NCBI RefSeq assembly: GCF_013602415.1
Contig: NZ_WPAG02000002.1
Coordinates: 5,149,480-5,213,479, forward strand
DNA: 64,000 nt
Origin: Rhodococcus sp. B50
GTDB taxonomy: Bacteria > Actinomycetota > Actinomycetes > Mycobacteriales > Mycobacteriaceae
Direction: 5' to 3'
Shown in pieces: positions 47,009-55,026 of the stretch. Below the pieces are notes generated by a model. That model worked only from the letters and a program-made list of their open reading frames with translations, ran no database searches and was not told where the DNA came from. Numbering within the stretch: position 1 is the stretch's first letter; the number at the start of each line of letters is the position of its first letter. The translations under genes and the position numbers were made by a program.

Positions 47009-49006
47009 ATGGTCCAGCCCCCGAGAGTCCGGTCCTGTGTCCGCACGGCCTTCGCCACGGCCGTCTCGATCGCACTCCTCGGCGCGTGTACACCCGCGTC
47101 CGGCGATACGGAATCGGGCAGCGCCCCCGACGTGCAGGAGACCGCAGCAGCCGCGACCTGCACCGCGGAACCGAACGGCACCCCGGTCACCGACATGCAG
47201 CAACCGGCGGAGACCGGGGATCGCGACATCTCGACGAACCCCGAGATCGCGACCGGTTATCGCGCCGGCATGACCGCAGTGACCGCCTCCTCCTATGCCG
47301 TGTCGACGGCCAACCCGGCGTCCACCGAGGCGGCGTGCGAGGTCCTGCGCGACGGCGGGACCGCCGCCGACGCGCTCGTCGCCGCCCAGATGGTCCTCGG
47401 TCTCGTCGAACCGCAGTCGTCGGGCATCGGCGGCGGAGCCTTCCTGGTGTATTACGACGCCGAGTCCGGCGAGGTGACGGCGTACGACGGTCGCGAGACG
47501 GCACCGATGTCCGCGACCGAGAACTACCTGCGCTGGATCAGCGACACCGACCGCACCGAGCCCCGGCCCGATGCGCGCGCCAGCGGCCGGTCGATCGGCG
47601 TGCCCGGCGCCGTACGGATGCTCGAGAAGGTCCACGAGAAGCACGGACGCACCGCCTGGAACGAGTTGTTCCGCCCCGCCATCGATCTCGCCGACCGGGG
47701 CATCGTGATCAGCGACCGCCTGGCGCAGTCGATCGCCGATTCCGCCCCACAACTCGCGGTCGACGACGAGGCCCGCGCCTACTTCCTGCAGTCCGACGGC
47801 TCGCCCAGGCCGGCCGGTGAGACCCTCACGAATCCCGCTATGTCCAAGACGCTCTCGGCGATCGCCACCGGTGGCGCGGACGCCTTCTACACCGGCGACA
47901 TCGCGGCCGGCATCGTCGAGGCCACCGGAACCGACTCCGGTGGACGTACACCCGGAACGATGACCCTCGAGGACCTTGCCGCCTACGAGGCGAAGGAACG
48001 GCAACCTCTGTGCACTCCCTACCGCGAGTACGAGATCTGCGGCATGCCCAACCCGTCCTCGGGTGGCATGGCGGTCGCAGCGACGCTCGGCATCCTGGAC
48101 AACTTCGACCTCGCGTCGTTGCCCCCGGCCGACGTCGACGCCGACGGCGGCGTGCCCGACGCCGATGCGGTGCACCTGATCTCCGAGGCAGAACGACTCG
48201 CGTACGCCGACCGCGACAAGTACGTCGCCGACGCCGATTTCGTCCCCCTGCCGGGCGGTTCGCTCGACACCCTCGTGAACCCGGACTACCTGTCCCGACG
48301 CGCCGGGCTGATCGACCCGGGAAAGAGCATGGGCACGGCGCAACCCGGCGACTTCGGTCCGGTCCCGCTGGGCATGCCGCCGCAGAGTCCCGAATACGGC
48401 ACCAGCCACATCTCGGTCGCCGACAGCTACGGCAACGTCGCATCGATGACGACCACGATCGAATCGGCGTTCGGCTCGTTCCACATGGTCGACGGCTTTC
48501 TGCTCAACAACCAGCTCACCGACTTCTCGGCCGAACCGGTCGACGAGGAGGGGCTGCCCGTCGCCAACCGCGTCGAGCCGGGCAAGCGGCCGAGGAGCTC
48601 GATGGCCCCGACGCTCGTCTTCGAACGCACACCCGACGGTGGTCGCGGTGGCATCCACATGGTGGTCGGTTCGCCGGGCGGCTCGGTGATCATCCAGTTC
48701 GTCGTCAAGACGCTCGTGAACACCCTCGACTGGGGACTCGACCCGCAGCAGGCCGTCTCGGCCGTGTCGTTCGGCGCCGCCAACACCCCCGTCACCGGGG
48801 TGGGTGGCGAACATCCGGCGATCGACGGTGCCGATGACGGAGCGAACGACTCGCTCGTACAGCAGCTACGCGACATGGGCCACGAGGTGTCCGTCGCCCC
48901 GCAGTCCAGTGGCCTGAGCGCGCTGCTGCGTCAGGGCGAGGGGTGGGTCGGAGGAGCCGACCCGCGCCGCGAGGGCGCGGTGATGGGTGATACCGGCGGG
49001 CAGTGA
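47009..49006 (+). CDS. ggt: Gamma-glutamyltransferase lipoprotein
   Basis: 665 aa, ATG start. A signal peptide with lipobox L-L-G-A-C (about Cys27) precedes a full Ntn-hydrolase gamma-glutamyltranspeptidase. The large subunit carries ASTEAACEVLRDGGTAADAL and SSGIGGGAFLVYYD. The self-cleavage site and nucleophile Thr is in YGTSHISVAD (about residue 464). The later PRSSMAPTLVF and GSPGGSVIIQFV build the binding site. It acts outside the membrane on gamma-glutamyl compounds. Monocistronic, between the ArsR gene and the second alcohol dehydrogenase. Confidence 0.93.
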   Translation: MVQPPRVRSCVRTAFATAVSIALLGACTPASGDTESGSAPDVQETAAAATCTAEPNGTPVTDMQQPAETGDRDISTNPEIATGYRAGMTAVTASSYAVSTANPASTEAACEVLRDGGTAADALVAAQMVLGLVEPQSSGIGGGAFLVYYDAESGEVTAYDGRETAPMSATENYLRWISDTDRTEPRPDARASGRSIGVPGAVRMLEKVHEKHGRTAWNELFRPAIDLADRGIVISDRLAQSIADSAPQLAVDDEARAYFLQSDGSPRPAGETLTNPAMSKTLSAIATGGADAFYTGDIAAGIVEATGTDSGGRTPGTMTLEDLAAYEAKERQPLCTPYREYEICGMPNPSSGGMAVAATLGILDNFDLASLPPADVDADGGVPDADAVHLISEAERLAYADRDKYVADADFVPLPGGSLDTLVNPDYLSRRAGLIDPGKSMGTAQPGDFGPVPLGMPPQSPEYGTSHISVADSYGNVASMTTTIESAFGSFHMVDGFLLNNQLTDFSAEPVDEEGLPVANRVEPGKRPRSSMAPTLVFERTPDGGRGGIHMVVGSPGGSVIIQFVVKTLVNTLDWGLDPQQAVSAVSFGAANTPVTGVGGEHPAIDGADDGANDSLVQQLRDMGHEVSVAPQSSGLSALLRQGEGWVGGADPRREGAVMGDTGGQ

Positions 49007-49053
49007 TGTCTTCGGCGCAGTGATGCTTCGACGCGGACGGAGCCGGCGCCGTG

Positions 49054-49073
49054 ACCTACCCTGTCGGGTAGGT
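49054..49073. promoter_or_regulatory. Perfect inverted repeat upstream of the second alcohol dehydrogenase
   Basis: ACCTACCC (49054-49061) and GGGTAGGT (49066-49073) are perfect complements with a 4-base spacer, 103 bases before the dehydrogenase GTG. The spacing suits a NarL/LuxR-type regulator dimer, such as the one encoded two genes downstream. It could instead be the terminator of ggt. Confidence 0.5.
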
Positions 49074-49176
49074 GCCGACCCCGCCATCGGTCCGGTGCGC
49101 CCCGTGCCCGCTCCGTCCGAGAACTCGCGCACCGTAAGCTGTATCACACAGGTGCGTGGATCGTCAGGAGCGAACA

Positions 49177-50409
49177 GTGGCCGTCGTCATGCCGGGACAC
49201 CAGAACACGACCCATCCCCGTGCTTCCGCGACCCCTCGGGACGGCCATCACGGTACGGGTCCCGCTCTGGTCAAGTTCCACGCCCCCGAGATCGTCTTCG
49301 GGGAGGGCTCGCTCGTCGAGGCCGCGCATGCCGCCGTCCGGCTCGGAGGCCTCCGCCCCATGCTCGTGACCGATCCGGGACTGATCGAGGCCGGTTGGGT
49401 CGACGAACTCCTGAACCACCTACGCGATCAGGGGGTCGAACCCACCGTGTGGGCCGGCCTGACCCCCAACCCGAAGGACCACGAGGTCGCGGCCGGACAC
49501 GAGCTGTACCGGGCGCGGGGCTGCGATGTTCTCGTCGCGCTGGGCGGAGGTTCGGTGATCGACGCTGCCAAGGGTGTCGCGATCCTCGCCGCCAACGGCG
49601 GCAACATCCTCGACTACGAGGGAGTCGACCGCGCGCCACTGCCCATCCCGCCGATGGTCATGGTGCCGTCGACGTCCGGTACGGGAGCCGACGTCTCCCA
49701 GTTCTGCGTGGTCACCGACACCGCGCGCGGCAGCAAGATCACCATCATCGGCCGGTCGCTCGTCCCCGACCTGACGGTGATCGATCCGCGCCTGCTCACC
49801 ACCATGCCCGACGACCTCAACGCCGCCACCGGACTCGACGCCCTCACCCACGGCATCGAGGCGTTCGTCTCCCGTGCCCACAACCCGCTCACCGACCACC
49901 ACGCGCTGCGGGCCGTCGGCATGGTCACCGGCACGCTCGTGCGCACCATCGAGGACCCGACCTTCATGCCCGCCCGCGCCACCATGGCGCACGCGAGTCT
50001 CGAGGCGGGACTCGCGTTCACCAACGCGATCCTCGGCGCGGCCCACGCGATGAGCCACCAGGTCGGCGGTCTGCTCGATCTGCCGCACGGCGTCATCAAC
50101 GGGGTGCTGCTGCCGCACGTCATCCGGTTCAACGGTGCCGACGATCCCGAGCCGTTCGTCCAGGTCGCGGCGACCCTCGGTCTCGAGGAGGCGCGCGGCG
50201 CCGCACCCGCCGCCGTCGAGGCGGTCGCCTCGAGCATCGACGATCTCGCCCGGCAGGTGGGTGTGCCGCGCGGACTGCGGCAACTCGGCGTGCGGGAGGA
50301 AGACCTCCCGCGACTCGCCGAGGGCGCCCTGCGCGACGCGTGCATGTCGACGAATCCGCGCACCGCGACCCGCGACCAGATGATCGACTTGTTCCGGACG
50401 GCGATGTGA
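49177..50409 (+). CDS. Iron-containing alcohol dehydrogenase (1,3-propanediol dehydrogenase-like)
   Basis: 410 aa from the GTG at 49177, which has CAGGAG 9 bases upstream; a GTG at 49156 adds seven residues without a ribosome site. Nucleotide motif ALGGGSVIDAAKG (about residues 112-124). Metal ligands lie in GLDALTHGIEAFVS and AHAMSHQVGGLLDLPHGV. It resembles DhaT-type enzymes oxidising diols or short alcohols. The last codon overlaps the kinase gene, so dehydrogenase, kinase and regulator form one operon, as reported next to mno in M. smegmatis. Whether it uses mycofactocin is unknown. Confidence 0.87.
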   Translation: MAVVMPGHQNTTHPRASATPRDGHHGTGPALVKFHAPEIVFGEGSLVEAAHAAVRLGGLRPMLVTDPGLIEAGWVDELLNHLRDQGVEPTVWAGLTPNPKDHEVAAGHELYRARGCDVLVALGGGSVIDAAKGVAILAANGGNILDYEGVDRAPLPIPPMVMVPSTSGTGADVSQFCVVTDTARGSKITIIGRSLVPDLTVIDPRLLTTMPDDLNAATGLDALTHGIEAFVSRAHNPLTDHHALRAVGMVTGTLVRTIEDPTFMPARATMAHASLEAGLAFTNAILGAAHAMSHQVGGLLDLPHGVINGVLLPHVIRFNGADDPEPFVQVAATLGLEEARGAAPAAVEAVASSIDDLARQVGVPRGLRQLGVREEDLPRLAEGALRDACMSTNPRTATRDQMIDLFRTAM

Positions 50410-51779
50410 GTGCTCCCGACCTGTCGGCACTGACCGGGCTCCGCTCCGGGAAGTCGACCTTCTATCCGCAGTACCGCGGCGCCGCCGAGCGGCTCGAACG
50501 CGTCGTCCACGCCCTCGAGCTGATCTCGCGGGCGCTGGTGCGCACCGTCGAGGGACCGGAGACGCTCATCTGCGCCGTCGCCGAGGCCGCCCGCGCGCAC
50601 CTGAGCGCGACGTGGGTGGCCTTCGCCCTCGCCGACGGTGTACTGCCCGACGCCGGGCCGCGCCGGCTTGTGCTCGGCCCCGACGCCACCCCCTTCCTCG
50701 TCGACGATGTCGAGGGACCACCTCTGCCCGACGAGGTCGTCGCACTGCTCGACGCCGTGCGCACGGGTGCCGTCGAGCGGCACGAACTCGTCGAGAACCA
50801 CCACGCGTTCGTGCCCATCGTCCTGGACGGGGGAGTCGCCGGCGCCATCGCCGCGTGGACGCCGGAGCACCGGTCCCTCGACACCACCGACCGTGCCGTC
50901 CTGTCGATCCTCGCCAGTCAGACCGCGGTCGCGCTGCAGAACTCCGCGCTCTACCAGCGCGGGCAGCTCCTCCTCGAACGCGCCGAACAGGCCTACCGCG
51001 AGGCGAATCGCGCCGCCGCCGACCTGCAGGCACGCAACGAGGAACTCGAAGCGACCCTGAAGAAACTCGCCCTCACCCAGCGGCAACTCGGGGTGGCCCA
51101 TCGGAACCAGGCCCTCGACGAGGAACGCCACCGCATCGCCCGCGAACTCCACGACAGCGTCACCCAGGCCGTGCTGTCCGCAGGTATGCAGATCGAGGTG
51201 TGCCGCAGCGACATCCCCGGCGCCGAGCGCAGCGAACGGCTCGACCTCGCCAAGGAACTCACGCGCGGCGCCGTCGAGCAGTTGCGGTCGGCGATCTACG
51301 CGCTGAACCGGCCGTCCGATTCCGAACGGATGTCGTTGCCGGAGATGCTCGAACAGCTCAGCGTCGCCCACATGCCGGGCGAACTCGAAGTGAGGACGAG
51401 GATGGGTGGCACGCCGGTCGAGCTGACCGGCGAGGCCGAGCACGCCCTCCTGCGAATCGCAGGCGAAGCGCTGTTCAACGCGGCGGTCCACGCCAACGCG
51501 AGTCGCGTGGTGCTCCGGCTCAGCTACGGACGCGACGCGGTCCTGCTCTCTGTGGCCGACGACGGCGACGGCGACCCGGCACGTCTGCGGGTGATGCTGC
51601 GACTCGCCGCCAACGACCTCGACGGGAGCCATCGCGGTCTCGCGAACATGCAAGCGCGCGCCCGGGAACTCGGTGGCACCCTCGAGGTGCGCCGTTCCAG
51701 GTTCGGCGGAGTGCGGATCGCGGCCCGGATCCCGTTGCAGGACAATGCTGTAGTTCAACAGGTGGGAGAACCGTCATGA
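50406..51779 (+). CDS. mnoS: Cytoplasmic sensor histidine kinase with GAF domain (MnoS-like)
   Basis: 457 aa, GTG overlapping the dehydrogenase stop (GTGA). A GAF-type sensor domain (about residues 35-185) is followed by a coiled coil (about 190-240). A HisKA_3 dimerisation domain follows, with the phospho-acceptor in RHRIARELHDSVTQAVLSAG (about residues 240-259). The ATPase domain comes last (GEALFNAAVHANAS, VADDGDGDP, GLANMQARARELGG). No membrane helix, so it senses an internal signal, possibly an alcohol, aldehyde or redox state. The mnoS name rests on gene order, not on a test. Confidence 0.83.
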   Translation: MSAPDLSALTGLRSGKSTFYPQYRGAAERLERVVHALELISRALVRTVEGPETLICAVAEAARAHLSATWVAFALADGVLPDAGPRRLVLGPDATPFLVDDVEGPPLPDEVVALLDAVRTGAVERHELVENHHAFVPIVLDGGVAGAIAAWTPEHRSLDTTDRAVLSILASQTAVALQNSALYQRGQLLLERAEQAYREANRAAADLQARNEELEATLKKLALTQRQLGVAHRNQALDEERHRIARELHDSVTQAVLSAGMQIEVCRSDIPGAERSERLDLAKELTRGAVEQLRSAIYALNRPSDSERMSLPEMLEQLSVAHMPGELEVRTRMGGTPVELTGEAEHALLRIAGEALFNAAVHANASRVVLRLSYGRDAVLLSVADDGDGDPARLRVMLRLAANDLDGSHRGLANMQARARELGGTLEVRRSRFGGVRIAARIPLQDNAVVQQVGEPS

Positions 51780-52453
51780 CCGTCACGCCGCCGCAGGCAA
51801 TCCCGCAGGCTCGGCCCGGCACGGTGCGTATCGCACTCGTCGACGACCACGCGATCCTCCGCCAGGGACTTCGTTCGATCCTCGACCGAGAACCGGATCT
51901 CGAAGTGGTGGGGGAGGCCTCCACGGACGCGGAAGCTCTCCTGCTCGTCGACCGCATGCGTCCCGACATCGTGCTGCTCGACCTCAAGCTCTCGGCCGGA
52001 TCGGACTTCGAAGGGTTGGGGCTGTGCGGCCGGTTGTCCTCCGCGCATCCGGGGATCGGCCTGCTCGTGCTCACCACCTTCCTCGACGAACAACTCGTCG
52101 TGCGGGCGGTGCACGCCGGTGCTCGCGGTTACGTCGTCAAGGACGTCGACACCACCGAACTGGTGCGCGCCATCCGTGCGGTCTCCCGTGGTGAGAGCGC
52201 CTTCGACTCGCGCAGTGCGGCTGCGGTGGTGCGATCGCTCAACGGGCAGGGTGCTCCCACGGAGCAGTTGACCGGCCGCGAACTCGAAGTGCTGAAGCTC
52301 CTCGCCGCCGGTCTGTCGAACGTCAAGATCGGTGAGGAGCTGTTCATCTCGGCCACCACCGTGAAGTTCCACGTCAGCAACATCATGCGCAAGCTCGGTG
52401 TGAGTCGGCGGGCTGAGGCGGTCTACGCGGCGAGCAAACAGGGCCTCATCTGA
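51776..52453 (+). CDS. mnoR: NarL/FixJ-type response regulator (MnoR-like)
   Basis: 225 aa, ATG overlapping the kinase stop (ATGA). The receiver domain has VDDHAIL acidic residues near 23-29, the phospho-acceptor Asp in IVLLDLKL (near 65), and the conserved Thr/Lys in LLVLTTF and YVVKDVD. The LuxR-type helix-turn-helix is at about residues 162-220 (LTGRELEVLKLLAAGLSNVKIGEELF). With the kinase it is expected to control alcohol-oxidation genes, probably including mno and the operon's own dehydrogenase. It converges with 52463-52909. Confidence 0.84.
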   Translation: MTVTPPQAIPQARPGTVRIALVDDHAILRQGLRSILDREPDLEVVGEASTDAEALLLVDRMRPDIVLLDLKLSAGSDFEGLGLCGRLSSAHPGIGLLVLTTFLDEQLVVRAVHAGARGYVVKDVDTTELVRAIRAVSRGESAFDSRSAAAVVRSLNGQGAPTEQLTGRELEVLKLLAAGLSNVKIGEELFISATTVKFHVSNIMRKLGVSRRAEAVYAASKQGLI

Positions 52454-52462
52454 GGCCTCTCG

Positions 52463-52909
52463 TCAGCGGTCGCCCGAGACGGAGGAATGCAACGGCACGA
52501 GCACCGACAGTGCTCCGGTGCACACGAGCAGGCACAGTAGCGGCCCGCCCCGAAGAATCTGACCGGTGACCTCCCGAATCCGTCGGCTCAGATCGTCGCC
52601 CGGCGGTGCGGCAAGCACGATCGCGGGGTGGGTCCTCGACCGGGCTGCGGCGACGAGAAGGCATTCCTCCGATGTGGTGAGTACCGGAATATCGTTCACG
52701 CCGTCGGTCTTTCCGATCGCCACGGCGTCGTAATCGGAGTCGTCCGTGTCGTCGTGATAGACGAGCAGTCGCACGTCCGGACGCTCGGGAATCGGACGGC
52801 AGTCCATCACCAGGCCGGACGAACCGGCCTTCTTCCTGTCCTCGGAGCAGTGGGGGAGGACGACACGACGTGAGGTCCAGCTGAAGTGGCTCTCGACGTT
52901 CTCGTTCAT
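52463..52909 (-). CDS. Unrecognised small protein with C-terminal membrane helix
   Basis: 148 aa, ATG start. I recognise no family. The first 45 residues are polar with two Cys (about 21 and 37). A compact region follows (PDVRLLVYHDDTDDSDYDAV, TTSEECLLVAAARSRTHPAIVLAAPPG). A basic helix (DDLSRRIREVTGQI) leads into one membrane segment (about residues 121-140). It lies 65 bases downstream of the methyltransferase gene on the same strand, possibly at the end of the mftR-mftM unit, though a hairpin separates them. Function unknown. Confidence 0.65.
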   Translation of the reverse strand: MNENVESHFSWTSRRVVLPHCSEDRKKAGSSGLVMDCRPIPERPDVRLLVYHDDTDDSDYDAVAIGKTDGVNDIPVLTTSEECLLVAAARSRTHPAIVLAAPPGDDLSRRIREVTGQILRGGPLLCLLVCTGALSVLVPLHSSVSGDR

Positions 52910-52932
52910 CGTGCCACCTCCTTCCGGCTACA

Positions 52933-52951
52933 CCCGGTATTCGTCACCGGG
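52933..52951 (-). terminator. Short hairpin after the methyltransferase gene
   Basis: CCCGGT (52933-52938) and ACCGGG (52946-52951) pair around a 7-base loop in the 65-base gap between the methyltransferase and the unknown gene. Weak, without a T-run. Confidence 0.4.
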
Positions 52952-52974
52952 ATGTGGGCGGATGGGTGACGGGA

Positions 52975-53808
52975 TCAGTCGATGACGAGCCACCCACCGT
53001 GGTGTTCGAACACCTCGAATGGACGCCCCGTGCTGCGTCCGAGTGCCTCCAACGCGGACAGGTCGAAGGTGCGCACGTGCCCGTGGCAGGCCGTCGCCTC
53101 GTCCTCGAACGGCACCGCGACGACGACCCGCTCCCGGGCGATTCGCAGCGCCTCGCGGAGGATCGTGGCACCCACGGCGGCGTCCACGTGCTCGAGGAGG
53201 TGGATGGCGGTCACGGTGTCGGCGCTGTCGTCGGGCACCGGTACGTTCGCCGCGTCGCACACGAGCGTATCGACGTGCAGTCCCAGTCGCGGCGCGACGG
53301 CATCGAGCAGGCGCATGGTGCCGGGCAGGATGTCGGTGGCGGTGACCGCGGTACCGGCGGCAGCGAGCCGCAGCGGAAGGAAGCCGAAGCACGAGCCGAG
53401 GTCGACCACGTCGCCGCGCACGAGTTCGGCGGCCTTGTCGTGAATGGGCGCGAAATCTGCTGTGCCGTCGAGCAGTTCGCCGAGAGAGTTGCGGTAGTAG
53501 GTGACCCAGGAGTCGAGGGCGCCGGGCACCGCGGAACGGACGATCCCCACCATCGTCAGTTCGAACTCGTCCTGGCCGAAGGCGACGTCCTGGATCGACG
53601 CGGTCACTTCGGCGACGAGGCGTTCGCTGATCTGCTCCGCGGTGAGCGAATGTGTGACGTGGAGCCGGTCGGCGTCGCGCCGGACGTTCAGCACTGTCAC
53701 ACCCGACGTACCGTCGGGCAGCGGTCCGGCGGGCACGCGTTCGACCGTCACATGGTCGTGTGTCCACAGACCCGGGCTGCAGGGAGCGAGCGAATCGAGC
53801 ACGGTCAT
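52975..53808 (-). CDS. mftM: SAM-dependent methyltransferase, mycofactocin oligosaccharide methyltransferase-like
   Basis: 277 aa, ATG start overlapping the mftR stop (ATGA). Rossmann methyltransferase motif I is VVDLGSCFGFLPLRLAAAG (about residues 131-149), where the usual GxGxG is degenerate (D-L-G-S-C-F-G). TATDILPG and HLLEHVDAAVGATIL follow. MftM in mycobacteria methylates the glucose chain of mycofactocin and is encoded beside the mft genes; coupling to mftR here fits. The name is by context and size; a different small-molecule methyltransferase is possible. Confidence 0.78.
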   Translation of the reverse strand: MTVLDSLAPCSPGLWTHDHVTVERVPAGPLPDGTSGVTVLNVRRDADRLHVTHSLTAEQISERLVAEVTASIQDVAFGQDEFELTMVGIVRSAVPGALDSWVTYYRNSLGELLDGTADFAPIHDKAAELVRGDVVDLGSCFGFLPLRLAAAGTAVTATDILPGTMRLLDAVAPRLGLHVDTLVCDAANVPVPDDSADTVTAIHLLEHVDAAVGATILREALRIARERVVVAVPFEDEATACHGHVRTFDLSALEALGRSTGRPFEVFEHHGGWLVID

Positions 53809-54455
53809 TGTTTCGCAACCTTTTTCGGAGGCGTGGAAGGGGATTTCAGGTCACTGTAGTCGAGGCCTGCGGTCAGTGTCCGCATCCCGGCGGTGAGGAA
53901 TTCGTGCAGATCCGATCCGGGTTCGTCGAGCCAGGCCTCGTAGGCGGAGATCGCGACGCCGAGCAGTAGGTAGCCGACGGTGCGGGGGATGTGGTCGTCG
54001 GGTTCGGTCCCGATACGGCGGGCGACGAACTCGGCGACGACCCGTCTCCACCCCTGGTACATCACCGACGAATAACCCTGGAGTGCGGGCGTGTGCAGGA
54101 TCAGACCCATCCGTGCCCGGTGCCGTTCGGCCTCACTGTCGGGGAAGGTGTTGAAATCGTGCAAGGCGGTGGTCAGCGCGTCGGAGAGCGGGACGTCCTC
54201 GGGGATCGCCTCGAGGCTCGCGCGCATGCCGGCGAGATGGTCGTCGAAGTTTCCCCAGGCCAGCTCGTTCTTCGAGGGGAAGTACCGGAAGAAGGTGCGG
54301 CGGGCGATGCCGGCGGCCTCGGCGATGTCGTCGATGCTCGTCTCGTCGAATCCGGCCTCCATGAACAGTTCGATGCCGAGAGCGGCGAGCTCCTCCTTCG
54401 ACGTGGACGGGCGTCGACCTACCCGAGCGGACGGTTTCCGTCGGCTGCGCGTCAT
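53805..54455 (-). CDS. mftR: Mycofactocin regulator MftR (TetR family)
   Basis: 216 aa from the ATG at 54455. A basic N-terminal arm is followed by the helix-turn-helix at about residues 20-65 (LGIELFMEAGFDETSIDDIAEAAGIARRTFFRYFPSKNEL reads through it). It is divergent from mftA across a 121-base gap, the standard place for MftR. MftR represses the mft genes and is released by long-chain acyl-CoA in M. smegmatis. The ligand-binding C-terminal domain is complete. Candidate operators lie at 54502-54545. Confidence 0.92.
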   Translation of the reverse strand: MTRSRRKPSARVGRRPSTSKEELAALGIELFMEAGFDETSIDDIAEAAGIARRTFFRYFPSKNELAWGNFDDHLAGMRASLEAIPEDVPLSDALTTALHDFNTFPDSEAERHRARMGLILHTPALQGYSSVMYQGWRRVVAEFVARRIGTEPDDHIPRTVGYLLLGVAISAYEAWLDEPGSDLHEFLTAGMRTLTAGLDYSDLKSPSTPPKKVAKQ

Positions 54456-54501
54456 TGTTTTCTCCCCGTAGTGACATTCTGCACTCGATGCCATTACAGT
54501 G

Positions 54502-54545
54502 GTGAACCGGCTCACAAAGCAAGCCCGCTGTGAAGCCGGGCTCCG
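54502..54545. promoter_or_regulatory. Candidate MftR operator in the mftR-mftA gap
   Basis: GTGAACCGGCTCAC (54502-54515) is a 14-base palindrome with one mismatched pair. A related copy, GTGAAGCCGGGCTCCG, lies at 54530-54545. Both sit between mftR and mftA, 30 to 75 bases before the mftA ATG. An AGGAGG ribosome site is at 54567-54572. Confidence 0.5.
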
Positions 54546-54576
54546 ATTCCGGAGAGAGAAAATCCGAGGAGGAAAC

Positions 54577-54672
54577 ATGTCCGATCGTGACAACGCAGTG
54601 ATCGACTCCGATCTGATCGAGGAGTCTCTCGTCGAAGAGGTCTCCATCGACGGCATGTGCGGCGTGTACTGA
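54577..54672 (+). CDS. mftA: Mycofactocin precursor peptide MftA
   Basis: 31 aa, ATG after a strong AGGAGG. The peptide is acidic with a conserved C-terminus IDGMCGVY. In the family MftC acts on the last Val-Tyr pair, and MftE then releases the core that becomes the cofactor. The stop is followed at once by mftB (1 base between). This gene is too short for usual ORF length cut-offs, so it is easily missed. The family ending is exact, so confidence is high. Confidence 0.96.
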   Translation: MSDRDNAVIDSDLIEESLVEEVSIDGMCGVY

Positions 54673-54673
54673 C

Positions 54674-54988
54674 ATGACCGCGCCCGGAGCCACCGACGTG
54701 TCCCCCGAAGCTGTGGACACAGCAACGTTCGATCCGGGTGCCACCTGGCGGCTCCACCCGCAGGTAGCGCTTCGCCCCGAACCTTTCGGGGCGTTGCTCT
54801 ACCACTTCGGCACCCGCAAGTTGTCGTTCCTGAAGAACACCGTGATCGTCGAGGTCGTCCGATCCCTCGGAGACCACAGCTCGGTGCGAGAAGCGTTGCG
54901 AGCGCACGGGATCGACGAGACCGCCGAGCGGCCCTATGTACGTGCCCTCGGCACCCTGGCCGACTCGCACATGATCGTTCCTGCCTGA
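54674..54988 (+). CDS. mftB: Mycofactocin precursor-binding chaperone MftB
   Basis: 104 aa, ATG one base after mftA. It is a PqqD-like RiPP recognition protein: WRLHPQVALRPEPFGALLYHFGTRKLSFLK spans the beta-sheet part, followed by helices ending in GTLADSHMIV. It binds MftA and presents it to MftC. Its last codons are part of an 18-base repeat that continues past the stop (54975-55012). Confidence 0.95.
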   Translation: MTAPGATDVSPEAVDTATFDPGATWRLHPQVALRPEPFGALLYHFGTRKLSFLKNTVIVEVVRSLGDHSSVREALRAHGIDETAERPYVRALGTLADSHMIVPA

Positions 54989-55012
54989 CGCCGCTCGTTT
55001 CTGCCCGACGCC
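54975..55012 (+). repeat. 18-base tandem duplication across the mftB stop
   Basis: TCGTTCCTGCCTGACGCC (54975-54992) and TCGTTTCTGCCCGACGCC (54995-55012) differ at two bases with a 20-base period. The first copy holds the mftB stop TGA; the second reads CGA there. It appears to be a recent duplication of the end of mftB. Confidence 0.75.
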
Positions 55013-55026
55013 CGAAGGACCAGCCC

